A stretch of DNA of 36,114 nucleotides from Pseudomonadota bacterium (GTDB lineage Bacteria; Pseudomonadota; Alphaproteobacteria; Sphingomonadales; Sphingomonadaceae), in the NCBI GenBank assembly GCA_023433305.1, contig JAEZCZ010000108.1:1-36114 (forward strand), in the 5' to 3' direction. The notes beneath the pieces are model-generated. The model was not told the DNA's origin and did not search any database. It was given only the letters and a program-made list of their open reading frames with translations. Shown in pieces: positions 7,514-14,587 of the stretch; positions within the stretch are counted from its first letter, which is position 1, and each line of letters starts with the position of its first letter. Made by a program: the position numbers and the translations under genes.

Positions 7514-8115
7514 TGGAACCGGTGCGCATAGTCGAAGGCCGGGCCTATCCGTTCGGCCTGAAGAACGTCGATACCGACCTCATCATTCCCGCGCGCTGGC
7601 TCAAGACGGTGACGCGCGAGGGGCTCGGGCGCGGTGCCTTCGAGGCGCTTCGCAGCGACCCGGACAATGTCTTCGACCAGCCCGAGTTCGCGCGGGCGCC
7701 GATCGTGATCGCCGGCGACAACTTCGGTTGCGGATCGAGCCGTGAGCACGCCGCCTGGGCGCTTCTCGACATGGGCGCGAAGGCGGTGATCGCACCGAGC
7801 TTTTCCGACATCTTCTCGGGCAATGCATTCAAGAACGGGATCCTCACCGTGGTACTGCCGCAAGAGCAGGTCGACCGGCTGATGGAAGTCGCGCTCACCC
7901 AGCCGATCACCATCGACCTCGAGCACCAGACGGTCACCACACCGTTCCAGGACCGTTTCAGCTTCGAGATCGACCCGTTCCGCAAGCAGTGCCTCATCGA
8001 GGGGCTCGACGAAGTCGGCATCACTCTCGGCCACGAGCAGGCCTTGCTGGCATACGAAGCTCGCATCGCCGCGCAGAAGCCATGGCTGGTGCGCGGAACC
8101 GGGCTTGCCGCCTGA
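7513..8115 (+). CDS. leuD: 3-isopropylmalate dehydratase small subunit LeuD
   Basis: The 200-aa protein is the swivel domain of isopropylmalate isomerase, with the conserved NVDTDLIIPARWL segment and the GDNFGCGSSREHAAWAL substrate-binding motif. With LeuC it interconverts 2- and 3-isopropylmalate in leucine synthesis in the cytosol. ATG 7513 overlaps the stop of the upstream small gene; a TTG directly before it is not needed. Length is normal for the family. Unusually, leuC is not adjacent but lies about 1.1 kb away on the opposite strand, convergent. Confidence 0.97.
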   Translation: MEPVRIVEGRAYPFGLKNVDTDLIIPARWLKTVTREGLGRGAFEALRSDPDNVFDQPEFARAPIVIAGDNFGCGSSREHAAWALLDMGAKAVIAPSFSDIFSGNAFKNGILTVVLPQEQVDRLMEVALTQPITIDLEHQTVTTPFQDRFSFEIDPFRKQCLIEGLDEVGITLGHEQALLAYEARIAAQKPWLVRGTGLAA

Positions 8116-8165
8116 CAGGGCGGGGAGCTATTCGCCGAACGCACCCGATTCAAGGAAACCGAGAC

Positions 8166-8489
8166 ATGACCGATTTCAGCGACCGCCAGAAAGGCGAGGA
8201 ACGTAAGTTCGCGATGGATGCGGACACCGCCTTCCGCGTCGCCGCGCGGCGCAACCGCCTGCTTGGCCATTGGGCTGCCGAGAAGATGGGCCTGACCGCC
8301 GAGGAGACCGAAGCCTATGCCAAGGCCGTGGTCCAGGCCGACTTCGAGGAAGCGGGCGACGAAGACGTGATCCGCAAGCTGCTCGGCGACCTGACCGGCG
8401 CCGGGTGCGAGATCGACGAGGCCGAAGTCCGTGCCGCGCTCGAGGAGAAATCGGTCGAGGCCAAGCGCCAGCTGATGAGCGAGTCCTGA
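8166..8489 (+). CDS. DUF1476 protein, F1-ATPase zeta-type inhibitor subunit
   Basis: The 107-aa soluble helical protein shows the DUF1476 features FSDRQKGEERKFAMDAD and RNRLLGHWAAEKMGL. In Paracoccus and related alphaproteobacteria this protein is the zeta subunit that blocks ATP hydrolysis by F1-ATPase. The family assignment is firm from the N-terminal signature. Inhibitor potency varies among alphaproteobacteria and cannot be judged here. It lies 50 bp after leuD and 4 bp before bolA, so it is probably co-transcribed with bolA and grxD. Confidence 0.92.
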   Translation: MTDFSDRQKGEERKFAMDADTAFRVAARRNRLLGHWAAEKMGLTAEETEAYAKAVVQADFEEAGDEDVIRKLLGDLTGAGCEIDEAEVRAALEEKSVEAKRQLMSES

Positions 8490-8493
8490 CGCC

Positions 8494-8727
8494 ATGGCGA
8501 TGTCCGCGCCGGAGATCGAGGCGCTGATCAGGGCTGCCTTGCCCGACGCCGAAGTCGTCATCGAAGATCTTGCGGGCGACGGCGATCACTACATGGCGCG
8601 CGTGACCTCGCCGGCCTTCGCCGGGAAGAGCCGCGTCCAGCAGCACAAGATGGTCTACGACGCGCTCGGCGGCCGCATGGGCGGGGCGCTCCACGCCTTG
8701 CAACTCACCACCGCCGTCCCCAACTGA
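8494..8727 (+). CDS. BolA-family protein
   Basis: The 77-aa protein has the class-II KH-like BolA fold. The central AGDGDHYMARVTSPAFAGKS segment and the invariant RVQQHKMVY helix are visible, with the conserved His of the VQQHK motif. BolA proteins form [2Fe-2S]-bridged heterodimers with CGFS glutaredoxins, and the next gene encodes one, so the two very probably work together in Fe-S trafficking. It starts 4 bp after the DUF1476 gene. Confidence 0.95.
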   Translation: MAMSAPEIEALIRAALPDAEVVIEDLAGDGDHYMARVTSPAFAGKSRVQQHKMVYDALGGRMGGALHALQLTTAVPN

Positions 8728-8760
8728 AGCCCAGGCAATTCCAGTTCAGGTCCCAGCCCC

Positions 8761-9090
8761 ATGTCCGATACCAATGCCCGCATTTCCCAGATCGTCGCGA
8801 ACAACGACGTGGTGCTGTTCATGAAGGGCACGCCGCTGTTCCCGCAGTGCGGCTTCTCGAGCCGGGCAGTGGCGATCCTAGAGCATTGCGGCGTCGATTT
8901 CGAAGGCGTCGACGTGCTGCAGGACATGGAGATCCGGCAGGGCATCAAGGAATTTTCCGACTGGCCGACCATTCCGCAGCTTTATGTGAAGGGCGAATTC
9001 GTCGGCGGCAGCGACATCATGATGGAAATGTATCAGGCTGGCGAGCTTCAGCAGCTTCTCGACGAGAAGCAGGTCGCGAAGGCGGATTGA
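8761..9090 (+). CDS. grxD: Monothiol glutaredoxin, Grx4/GrxD type
   Basis: The 109-aa protein has the CGFS active site (Cys30 region in FPQCGFSSRAV), the WPTIPQLYVKGEFVGGSDI glutathione-binding strand and the usual length of about 110 aa. CGFS glutaredoxins bind a glutathione-ligated [2Fe-2S] cluster and hand it on, often paired with BolA (the preceding gene, 33 bp away). Annotated in the cytosol. Convergent with leuC. Confidence 0.97.
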   Translation: MSDTNARISQIVANNDVVLFMKGTPLFPQCGFSSRAVAILEHCGVDFEGVDVLQDMEIRQGIKEFSDWPTIPQLYVKGEFVGGSDIMMEMYQAGELQQLLDEKQVAKAD

Positions 9091-9151
9091 CTCAGCGGCG
9101 CCTTGCCCATTGTGACGAGGCATCGTGGTCGCGCGGGCCAGAGGCTAATGG

Positions 9152-9194
9152 TGACACTTTAGAGCCAGGGAATTTTTTCCCCAGGACAGTGTCA
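9152..9194. repeat. Nested inverted repeat between convergent grxD and leuC
   Basis: Outer arms TGACACT (9152-9158) and AGTGTCA (9188-9194) are perfect. Inside them GGGAA (9168-9172) and TTCCC (9177-9181) enclose a TTTT loop. The position between convergent genes suggests a transcription terminator, but there is no trailing U-tract on either strand, so the call is tentative. Confidence 0.5.
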
Positions 9195-9228
9195 ACCCCG
9201 TCAACACTCTGTGAACTTCGCGCGCGGC

Positions 9229-10659
9229 TCAGACCAGTTCGCGCACGTCGGTAAGCTTGCCGGTAACCGCCGCCGCCGCCGCCATCGCCGGGCTGACGAG
9301 GTGCGTCCGCGCGCCCGGTCCCTGACGGCCGACGAAGTTGCGATTGCTGGTCGAGGCGCAGCGCTCGCCGGCTGGCACCTTGTCGGGGTTCATCCCGAGG
9401 CACGCCGAGCAGCCCGGCTCGCGCCATTCGAGCCCGGCCTCGGTGAAGACCTTGTCGAGCCCTTCGGCTTCCGCCTGCGCTTTGACCAGGCCCGAACCCG
9501 GAACGACGATCGCCCACTTCACACCCGGCGCCTTCGTGCGCCCCTTGAGCACCTCGGCCGCCGCGCGCAAGTCCTCGATCCGGCTGTTGGTGCAGCTGCC
9601 GATGAAGACGTTCTGCACTTCGACCTCGTCCATCCGCTGGCCGGGGGCGAGGCCCATGTAGTCGAGGCTGGCCTGGGCGGCTTTCTGCTTGCTCGGATCG
9701 GCGAAACTCGTTGGATCGGGCACCACGCCGCCGATGGCGACGGTGTCCTCGGGGCTGGTGCCCCAAGTCACGGTCGGCTCCACCTCGCTCGCGTCGATGA
9801 CCACCGACTTGTCGAACACCGCGCCTTCATCCGTATGAAGCGTCCGCCAGTAGCTCACCGCCGCGTCCCATTCGGCGCCGGTCGGGGCGAAGGGGCGACC
9901 CTTGAGGTAGGCGAAAGTCGTGTCGTCGGGCGCGATCATGCCCACGCGGGCGCCGCCCTCGATGCTCATGTTGCAGACGGTCAGCCGGCTCTCGATGCTC
10001 ATCGCCTCGAACACTTCGCCGCGATACTCGATCGCATGGCCGGTTCCGCCCGCCGTGCCGATCGCGCCGGTGATGTGGAGGATCAGGTCCTTGGCGGTCA
10101 CGCCCGGGCCGAGCGTGCCGACGACGCGAACTTCCATCGTCTTGAGCGGCCGCAGCAGCAGCGTCTGTGTCGCCAGCACGTGCTCGACTTCGCTGGTCCC
10201 GATCCCGAACGCCAGCGCGCCCAGCGCGCCGTGTGCCGCCGTGTGGCTGTCGCCGCACACCAGCGTCGTGCCGGGGAGGGTGAAGCCCTGCTCGGGCCCG
10301 ATGACGTGGACGATGCCCTGCTCGCGGCTCGTGGCTTCGAAATAGCGCACGCCGAACTCGGGTGCGTTGCGCTCGAGCGCGGCGAGCTGGTCGCGGCTCT
10401 CGGGATCGGCGATCGGCACGCGGTTGCCGGCGGCGTCGAGGCGCGGCGTGGTCGGCAGGTTGTGGTCGGGCACGGCCAGCGTGAGCTCGGGATGGCGGAC
10501 CTTGCGGCCATTGAGGCGGAGCGCTTCGAACGCCTGCGGGCTGGTCACTTCGTGGACCAGGTGGCGGTCGATGAAGATCAGGCAGGTGCCGTCGTCACGC
10601 CGTTCGATGACGTGCTCGTCCCAGATCTTTTCGTAGAGAGTGCGAGGTTTGCTGGCCAT
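9229..10659 (-). CDS. leuC: 3-isopropylmalate dehydratase large subunit LeuC
   Basis: The 476-aa aconitase-superfamily protein has the expected [4Fe-4S] ligand motifs: IGSCTNSR and the EPGCSACLGMNPD pair. It also has VCGDSHTAAHGALGALAFGIG. It forms the catalytic isopropylmalate isomerase with LeuD. ATG 10659 (MASKPRTLYEK) matches the family start; an in-frame ATG 30 nt upstream is possible. No strong Shine-Dalgarno is visible for either. It lies 69 bp downstream of the DUF454 gene on the same strand, at the end of the block that begins with the phage-shock genes. Confidence 0.97.
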   Translation of the reverse strand: MASKPRTLYEKIWDEHVIERRDDGTCLIFIDRHLVHEVTSPQAFEALRLNGRKVRHPELTLAVPDHNLPTTPRLDAAGNRVPIADPESRDQLAALERNAPEFGVRYFEATSREQGIVHVIGPEQGFTLPGTTLVCGDSHTAAHGALGALAFGIGTSEVEHVLATQTLLLRPLKTMEVRVVGTLGPGVTAKDLILHITGAIGTAGGTGHAIEYRGEVFEAMSIESRLTVCNMSIEGGARVGMIAPDDTTFAYLKGRPFAPTGAEWDAAVSYWRTLHTDEGAVFDKSVVIDASEVEPTVTWGTSPEDTVAIGGVVPDPTSFADPSKQKAAQASLDYMGLAPGQRMDEVEVQNVFIGSCTNSRIEDLRAAAEVLKGRTKAPGVKWAIVVPGSGLVKAQAEAEGLDKVFTEAGLEWREPGCSACLGMNPDKVPAGERCASTSNRNFVGRQGPGARTHLVSPAMAAAAAVTGKLTDVRELV

Positions 10660-10728
10660 GTGGCGCAGATGGCGCGCGAGAGGCCGCAACGCAAGCGAGC
10701 GCTGCCTATGGCGGCGTGAAGTGCGGGT

Positions 10729-11079
10729 TTACTCCGCGCGCGTAGCGATGAAGATGCTGGCCAGGGCGATCGGCGTCAGCGCCACCGCCAGCCACACTCC
10801 GCTCAACGAAAATGCCGCCACCGTTCCGCTCAGGACAAGCGTGCCGAGGGCGGCGATCTTGGCCTTTCGCGAGATGGCGCGCCGCTCGCGCCAATCGCGG
10901 ATCGACGGGCCCCAGCGCGGGTGGGCGAGCAGGCGCGCTTCCCATTCGGGATGGCTGCGCGCGAAGCAGAAAGCCGCGAGAAGCAGGAACGGAACGGTCG
11001 GGAGGATTGGCAGGAAAGCCCCGATGGCCCCGAGTCCCACGCTGACGAGCCCGCCCGCGAGGTAGAGCTGCCGCCGCAT
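10729..11079 (-). CDS. DUF454 (YbaN-type) inner-membrane protein
   Basis: The 116-aa protein has an N-terminal helix pair with GAIGAFLPILPTVPFLLLAAFCFARS, the DUF454 signature, and a second hydrophobic region near residues 78-112. DUF454 proteins are small membrane proteins of unknown function. The ATG directly abuts the TGA of sufE (zero gap), so the two are translationally linked. Confidence 0.88.
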   Translation of the reverse strand: MRRQLYLAGGLVSVGLGAIGAFLPILPTVPFLLLAAFCFARSHPEWEARLLAHPRWGPSIRDWRERRAISRKAKIAALGTLVLSGTVAAFSLSGVWLAVALTPIALASIFIATRAE

Positions 11080-11487
11080 TCAGGCCGCGGCGAGCCGGGC
11101 CGCGTGCTCCTTCACCAGCGCGATCATGTTGGGCACGCCCTGGGTTCGGTTGGAGCTGAGCTGGTTGCGCAGGTCGAACGGCTCGAGCGCGCCGGCGACG
11201 TCCATCGCGGCCACTTCGCCGGCGGGTTTGTCCTGCACTGCCGAGAGCACCAGCGCGACGATGCCCTTGGTGATCGCCGCGTTGCTGTCGGCAAGGAAAT
11301 GGAGCCTGCCATCCTGCTCGGTCGGATAGACCCACACGCTGGCGGAGCAGCCGCGCACGAGAGTGGCGTCGGTCTTGAGCGCCTGCGGCATCTCGTCGAG
11401 CTCCCGGCCCAGCTCGATGAGGAGGCGGTAGCGTTCGTCCGCGTCGAGGAATTCGTATTCCTCGAGAATGTCGGAAAGGGAGCGCAT
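11080..11487 (-). CDS. sufE: SufE-family sulfur acceptor
   Basis: The 135-aa protein matches SufE/CsdE, with the persulfide-carrying cysteine in GCSAS (Cys47, equivalent to Cys51 of E. coli SufE), the WVYPTEQ strand, and the RTQGVPNM motif. SufE takes sulfane sulfur from the cysteine desulfurase SufS for Fe-S cluster assembly. It is 23 bp downstream of the last small coiled-coil protein gene of the psp block and directly upstream of the DUF454 gene. No sufS or other suf gene is in the window. Confidence 0.93.
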   Translation of the reverse strand: MRSLSDILEEYEFLDADERYRLLIELGRELDEMPQALKTDATLVRGCSASVWVYPTEQDGRLHFLADSNAAITKGIVALVLSAVQDKPAGEVAAMDVAGALEPFDLRNQLSSNRTQGVPNMIALVKEHAARLAAA

Positions 11488-11510
11488 GACGCGCCCCTAG
11501 CGCATTCGGC

Positions 11511-11747
11511 CTAGAGGTCCACCCCGCTGGCAATGGCTTCGAGCTTGCGGATGCGTTCCTTGAGGTCCGCGATCTCTATCCGTGCGGCACCTTCGCGCGC
11601 GCCGCCTTCGATCTCGGGCGGAGCCCGGCCCGCTTCGATCTCGCGCGTCTTGAGCGCGATCCAGTCTTGCCAGCCCTTCAGCAGGGCGCCGGCGACGATC
11701 AGCAGGCCCATCAGGGTAATCGCAGCAATCAGCAGTTCCTGGCTCAT
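11511..11747 (-). CDS. Small membrane/coiled-coil protein of the psp array (copy 5, PspB-like)
   Basis: The 78-aa protein has an N-terminal transmembrane helix (about residues 5-24), then a charged helical tail ending in LKERIRKLEAIASGVDL. The tail is the first part of the module shared by the other array members: L-x2-R-x3-L-E is present, but the protein stops at the conserved second Leu, so the I-E-x-L-R end is missing. It is the most truncated member, 28 bp after copy 4. PspB homology is inferred from topology and the shared motif. Confidence 0.75.
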   Translation of the reverse strand: MSQELLIAAITLMGLLIVAGALLKGWQDWIALKTREIEAGRAPPEIEGGAREGAARIEIADLKERIRKLEAIASGVDL

Positions 11748-11775
11748 TGTCGGATGTCTCCCTACCGCCGCGCGC

Positions 11776-12036
11776 CTATTTCTCGCGCAGGCTTTCGATT
11801 TCGGCCGAAAGGCGCTTGGTTTCGCGATCCTCGGTCGCGATCCGCTCGAGCACCTTCACGCGCTCGCGCAGCTCTTCGACCTCGCGCTCGAGCGCTGGAT
11901 TGGTGGGCGGGGCGATCGACTTTTCATTGCCCATGACGTCGGTGGTAATGCCGTGCCGTGCGCGGTGCTTGGCCTTCAACACTTCGGCGACCGCGATGAT
12001 GGCGACGATGACGACGATGGCGGTCCACAAGTTCAT
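11776..12036 (-). CDS. Small membrane/coiled-coil protein of the psp array (copy 4, PspB-like)
   Basis: The 86-aa protein has an N-terminal transmembrane helix (about residues 3-20) and a C-terminal coiled coil with LRERVKVLERIATE, ending RLSAEIESLREK. The last part is almost identical to the C-terminal RLSAEIERLR of PspC in the same operon. There is a two-residue insertion relative to the 27-residue spacing of its neighbours. ATG 12036 overlaps the stop of copy 3 (ATGA). A longer in-frame reading to 12510 is antisense noise across neighbouring genes. Confidence 0.8.
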   Translation of the reverse strand: MNLWTAIVVIVAIIAVAEVLKAKHRARHGITTDVMGNEKSIAPPTNPALEREVEELRERVKVLERIATEDRETKRLSAEIESLREK

Positions 12037-12374
12037 TGCACTTTCCCCTTCTCGTCGCGCAGTTTCTCGATCTCGTGCCCCAGCCGGTAGCCACTGTCGG
12101 TGACGATCCGCTCGACGGTGATCAGGCGATCCTGCAGCGAGCCGACCTCGGCCCGGAGCTGGGCGTTCTCCTGCGTCAGCAGCTTGATGCGCTCTTTGGA
12201 TTCGGCGTCGGTGCCGGGCTTGAGCGACTGGCCCCACATGCCCTCGATCGGATAGCCGTGCTTGATCTTGAGCCGCGTGTTGTGGACGCTGGCCAGAATG
12301 CCGCCGAGCGAAACCGCGACCCCTCCGGCGATGACCCAGCCGATGTAAGGCAGGAGTTGTTGCCACACTTCCAT
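12033..12374 (-). CDS. Small membrane/coiled-coil protein of the psp array (copy 3, PspB-like)
   Basis: The 113-aa protein has a transmembrane helix at about residues 10-29, a linker with HGYPIEGMWGQSLKPG, and a long coiled coil ending LQDRLITVERIVTDSGYRL then GHEIEKLRDE. It has the full shared module. The start overlaps the stop of copy 2 by one base (TGATG). The linker is longer than in the other copies. Function unknown; probable PspB-type partner in the envelope-stress complex. Confidence 0.8.
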   Translation of the reverse strand: MEVWQQLLPYIGWVIAGGVAVSLGGILASVHNTRLKIKHGYPIEGMWGQSLKPGTDAESKERIKLLTQENAQLRAEVGSLQDRLITVERIVTDSGYRLGHEIEKLRDEKGKVQ

Positions 12375-12673
12375 CAGTTGTATTCCTTGTCGATCGTCGC
12401 CGAAGGGGCGGGATCGCCGCGCAAATCTTCGATCTGTTGTGCCAGGTCGACGCCCTTGTCGGTGGCAATGCGTTCCAGCACCCGAACCCGCGCCTCGAGC
12501 TGTTCAACATGAGAGGCGTACTGCGCGGCCTTCTCGGCCGTCCGATCGGCGGTGAGGCCGAGCTGTTTTTCCTTGTAGGACATGATCCGCTTGAGGATCG
12601 TGCCCATCAGGATGGTCACGGCGATCAAGCCGCCGACGATAGCGACGAGGGCAATGGTTTCACCGGGTCCCAT
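12374..12673 (-). CDS. Small membrane/coiled-coil protein of the psp array (copy 2, PspB-like)
   Basis: The 99-aa protein has a transmembrane helix at about residues 7-28, a basic stretch (KRIMSYKEK), and a coiled coil with LEARVRVLERIATDKGVDL then AQQIEDLRG, the complete shared module. The ATG overlaps the TAA of copy 1 by one base (TAATG). Coiled coil plus single helix is the topology of E. coli PspB. Confidence 0.8.
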   Translation of the reverse strand: MGPGETIALVAIVGGLIAVTILMGTILKRIMSYKEKQLGLTADRTAEKAAQYASHVEQLEARVRVLERIATDKGVDLAQQIEDLRGDPAPSATIDKEYN

Positions 12674-12978
12674 TAGAGCCTCTCCTCGACACCGGCGCTC
12701 TCCAGCCTGCCGTCAACGCTGCGTTGGTCGCGCAAGGCTTCGATCTGCGTGGCTAGGTCGTACCCGCCGTCCGTGACGATACGTTCCAGCACCTTCACCC
12801 GCTCACGCAGTTCAGCGAGGCCGCGCTCCTGATCCGGCGAACGTCCGCCGACCGCCTTCAAAGCTTCCGCTTCCTGGATCCGCAGTTTGATCATCTTCTG
12901 CTGGTGCTGAGTCCAGACGCCGAAGAAGCCCAGTGATATGCCCAAGATCGGGATCATCAGGGCGAAGTAAGCTTCCAT
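12673..12978 (-). CDS. Small membrane/coiled-coil protein of the psp array (copy 1, PspB-like)
   Basis: The 101-aa protein has a transmembrane helix at about residues 4-23, then WTQHQQKMIKLRIQEAEALK and a coiled coil with LRERVKVLERIVTDGGYDL followed by ATQIEALRD, the complete shared module. It is the first array member after pspC (23-bp gap). The module has the same 27-residue spacing as in PspC. Confidence 0.8.
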   Translation of the reverse strand: MEAYFALMIPILGISLGFFGVWTQHQQKMIKLRIQEAEALKAVGGRSPDQERGLAELRERVKVLERIVTDGGYDLATQIEALRDQRSVDGRLESAGVEERL

Positions 12979-13001
12979 CGTATTCCCCCTTCTTCGGTGG
13001 G

Positions 13002-13376
13002 TCAGCGCAGCCGTTCGATCTCGGCAGACAGGCGCGGATTGCTGGTGACATAGTAGGTCTCGACCTCGGCAAGGCGCCGGTCGATGTCGCGGAAGCGCGC
13101 CCTGATCTCTCGCGCGGTACGCTTCGGCGACTGGCGGACACGCTGCCAGTATTTTTGCTCGTCCCGGTCGACGTAGAGGTGCTCCGGCTTCTTATTCAGC
13201 AGGATGCCAGCAATGAAGTAGAGCGGAATGATGAAGCCCGTCGCCGGGATCATGATGAGGAACGCGAGACGCACCCAGAAGGCGTCGATCCCCGTGTAAT
13301 CGGCGATCCCCGAGCACACGCCCATCAGCTTGGCGTTCTGCTTGTCGCGGTAAAGTGTGGTGCGGGGGCTGTTCAC
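13002..13376 (-). CDS. pspC: Phage-shock protein PspC
   Basis: The 124-aa inner-membrane protein has the PspC domain: LYRDKQNAKLMGVCSGIADY, a helix with AFWVRLAFLIMIPATGF, and a second hydrophobic stretch IIPLYFIAGILL. It then has a cytoplasmic helical tail ending RLSAEIERLR. PspC with PspB senses envelope stress and recruits PspA. Its tail carries the 27-residue module (x-x2-R-x3-V-E-x9-L-x3-I-E-x-L-R) found in the small proteins that follow. The ATG overlaps the stop of pspB by four bases. Confidence 0.95.
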   Translation of the reverse strand: MNSPRTTLYRDKQNAKLMGVCSGIADYTGIDAFWVRLAFLIMIPATGFIIPLYFIAGILLNKKPEHLYVDRDEQKYWQRVRQSPKRTAREIRARFRDIDRRLAEVETYYVTSNPRLSAEIERLR

Positions 13377-13675
13377 CGGATCGATCCTTTCTTCTCGGCC
13401 AGCAGGCGATCCAGTTCGCGCAGCGGCTCGTTGTCGACTTCCCGATCATGCATCAGGCGCGCCGGCTTGAACTCGGGGTTGTCGGACGCGACCAGGCGTT
13501 CGACCGTGTCCATCCGCTCGTCGAGGCGTTTGGCGAGCTGATAGAGCTCTTCCAGCAGCGTCTCGTCATCGGTGGTGATCGTCGCGGCGGTCTTCCACTT
13601 GGTGATGTAGTGCATGATGATCCACGGCAGGCCGAGGAAGATCGCAAGGATTGCAAGAACACCTTCGAAATCCAC
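13373..13675 (-). CDS. pspB: Phage-shock protein PspB
   Basis: The 100-aa protein has an N-terminal transmembrane helix (about residues 4-22) followed by MHY and the coiled-coil LAKRLDERMDTVERLVASDN, aligning with the LAEEAKRMRERIQALESILD region of E. coli PspB. At 100 aa it is longer than E. coli PspB (74 aa) because of an extra C-terminal helix. PspB works with PspC at the inner membrane to relieve PspA inhibition of PspF. It starts 3 bp after the pspA stop. Confidence 0.9.
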   Translation of the reverse strand: MDFEGVLAILAIFLGLPWIIMHYITKWKTAATITTDDETLLEELYQLAKRLDERMDTVERLVASDNPEFKPARLMHDREVDNEPLRELDRLLAEKKGSIR

Positions 13676-13678
13676 GGC

Positions 13679-14587
13679 TTATTCTCCCTTCTTGTCGCCG
13701 TCGCCCATGCCGAGCGCGCGCTTCATTTCCTCGAGTTCCTCGTCGATCTTGTCCGCGCCCTCGAGCGCAGCGATCTCGTCGGAAAGGCTGGGCTTGGCGG
13801 TGCCGTCGGCGATCGAGAGAGCGTCCGCGCGGCCTTCGGCGTAGTCGACCCGGCGCTCGAGCTGGTCGAACCGCGCGAGCGCGTCGTCGACCCGTTCGTT
13901 CGTCATCAGGGTACGAAGCTTGACGCGGTTCTCGGCGCTTTCGAGCCGGGCCGCGATCTGCGTCTGGCGGCTGCGCGCTTCGCGCAAGCGGTTCTGCAGC
14001 TTCGCGATATCCTGTTCGTAGGCGCGCAGGGCATCGTCGAGCACCGCGATTTCCTGCTTGAGCTGATCGGCCATGTCGGCGGCGCGTTTTTTCTCGACCA
14101 GTGCCGCGCGGGCGAGGTCCTCACGGTCCTTGCTCAGCGCAAGTTGCGCCTTCTCGCCCCAGTCGGCCTGGAGCTTGTCCAGCTTGACGCAATGGCGGTG
14201 CATCTCTTTCTGGTCGGCGATCGTGCGCGCCGCGCTGGCCCGGACCTCGACCAGGGTTTCCTCCATCTCGAGGATGATCATGCGGATCATCTTGGCCGGG
14301 TCGTCGGCCTGATCGAGCAGCTCGTTGAAGTTGGCGGCGATGATGTCGCGGGTACGTGAGAAAATGCCCATCCAGGGAACTCCGGAAACGAAAGCGTTGG
14401 CAGAAGAGCTGAAAGTCGAAGCAGCGGTCGTGGGGGTCGGGGTGGTACGCAGACGTTCGATCTCGCGGTCGAGCCGCGACGTGGCCTGGGCGCGTCCGCG
14501 CTCAAGCTTCGAAGCGGCCTTTTCGAGGCCGGCCTCAATCTTCGAGCCGATCGGACCCAGGGGATCGTTGTCGTCGTTGCGGATCAT
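13679..14587 (-). CDS. pspA: Phage-shock protein A (PspA/IM30) with possible N-terminal extension
   Basis: From ATG 14371 the protein (230 aa) begins MGIFSRTRDIIAANFNELLD, the canonical PspA amphipathic helix, and continues as the all-helical PspA/IM30 coiled coil (ILEMEETLVEVRASAART region). PspA binds stressed inner membrane and inhibits PspF. The frame stays open upstream for 72 more codons to ATG 14587, which overlaps the stop of the preceding 51-aa gene (ATGA), giving 302 aa. The extension (KIEAGLEKAASKLERGRAQA, then a Thr/Pro/Ser-rich linker) is helical and charged. Internal ATG 14371 has its own GGAG 8 nt upstream, so both forms may be made. The PspA call is certain; the start is not. 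Confidence 0.93.
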   Translation of the reverse strand: MIRNDDNDPLGPIGSKIEAGLEKAASKLERGRAQATSRLDREIERLRTTPTPTTAASTFSSSANAFVSGVPWMGIFSRTRDIIAANFNELLDQADDPAKMIRMIILEMEETLVEVRASAARTIADQKEMHRHCVKLDKLQADWGEKAQLALSKDREDLARAALVEKKRAADMADQLKQEIAVLDDALRAYEQDIAKLQNRLREARSRQTQIAARLESAENRVKLRTLMTNERVDDALARFDQLERRVDYAEGRADALSIADGTAKPSLSDEIAALEGADKIDEELEEMKRALGMGDGDKKGE

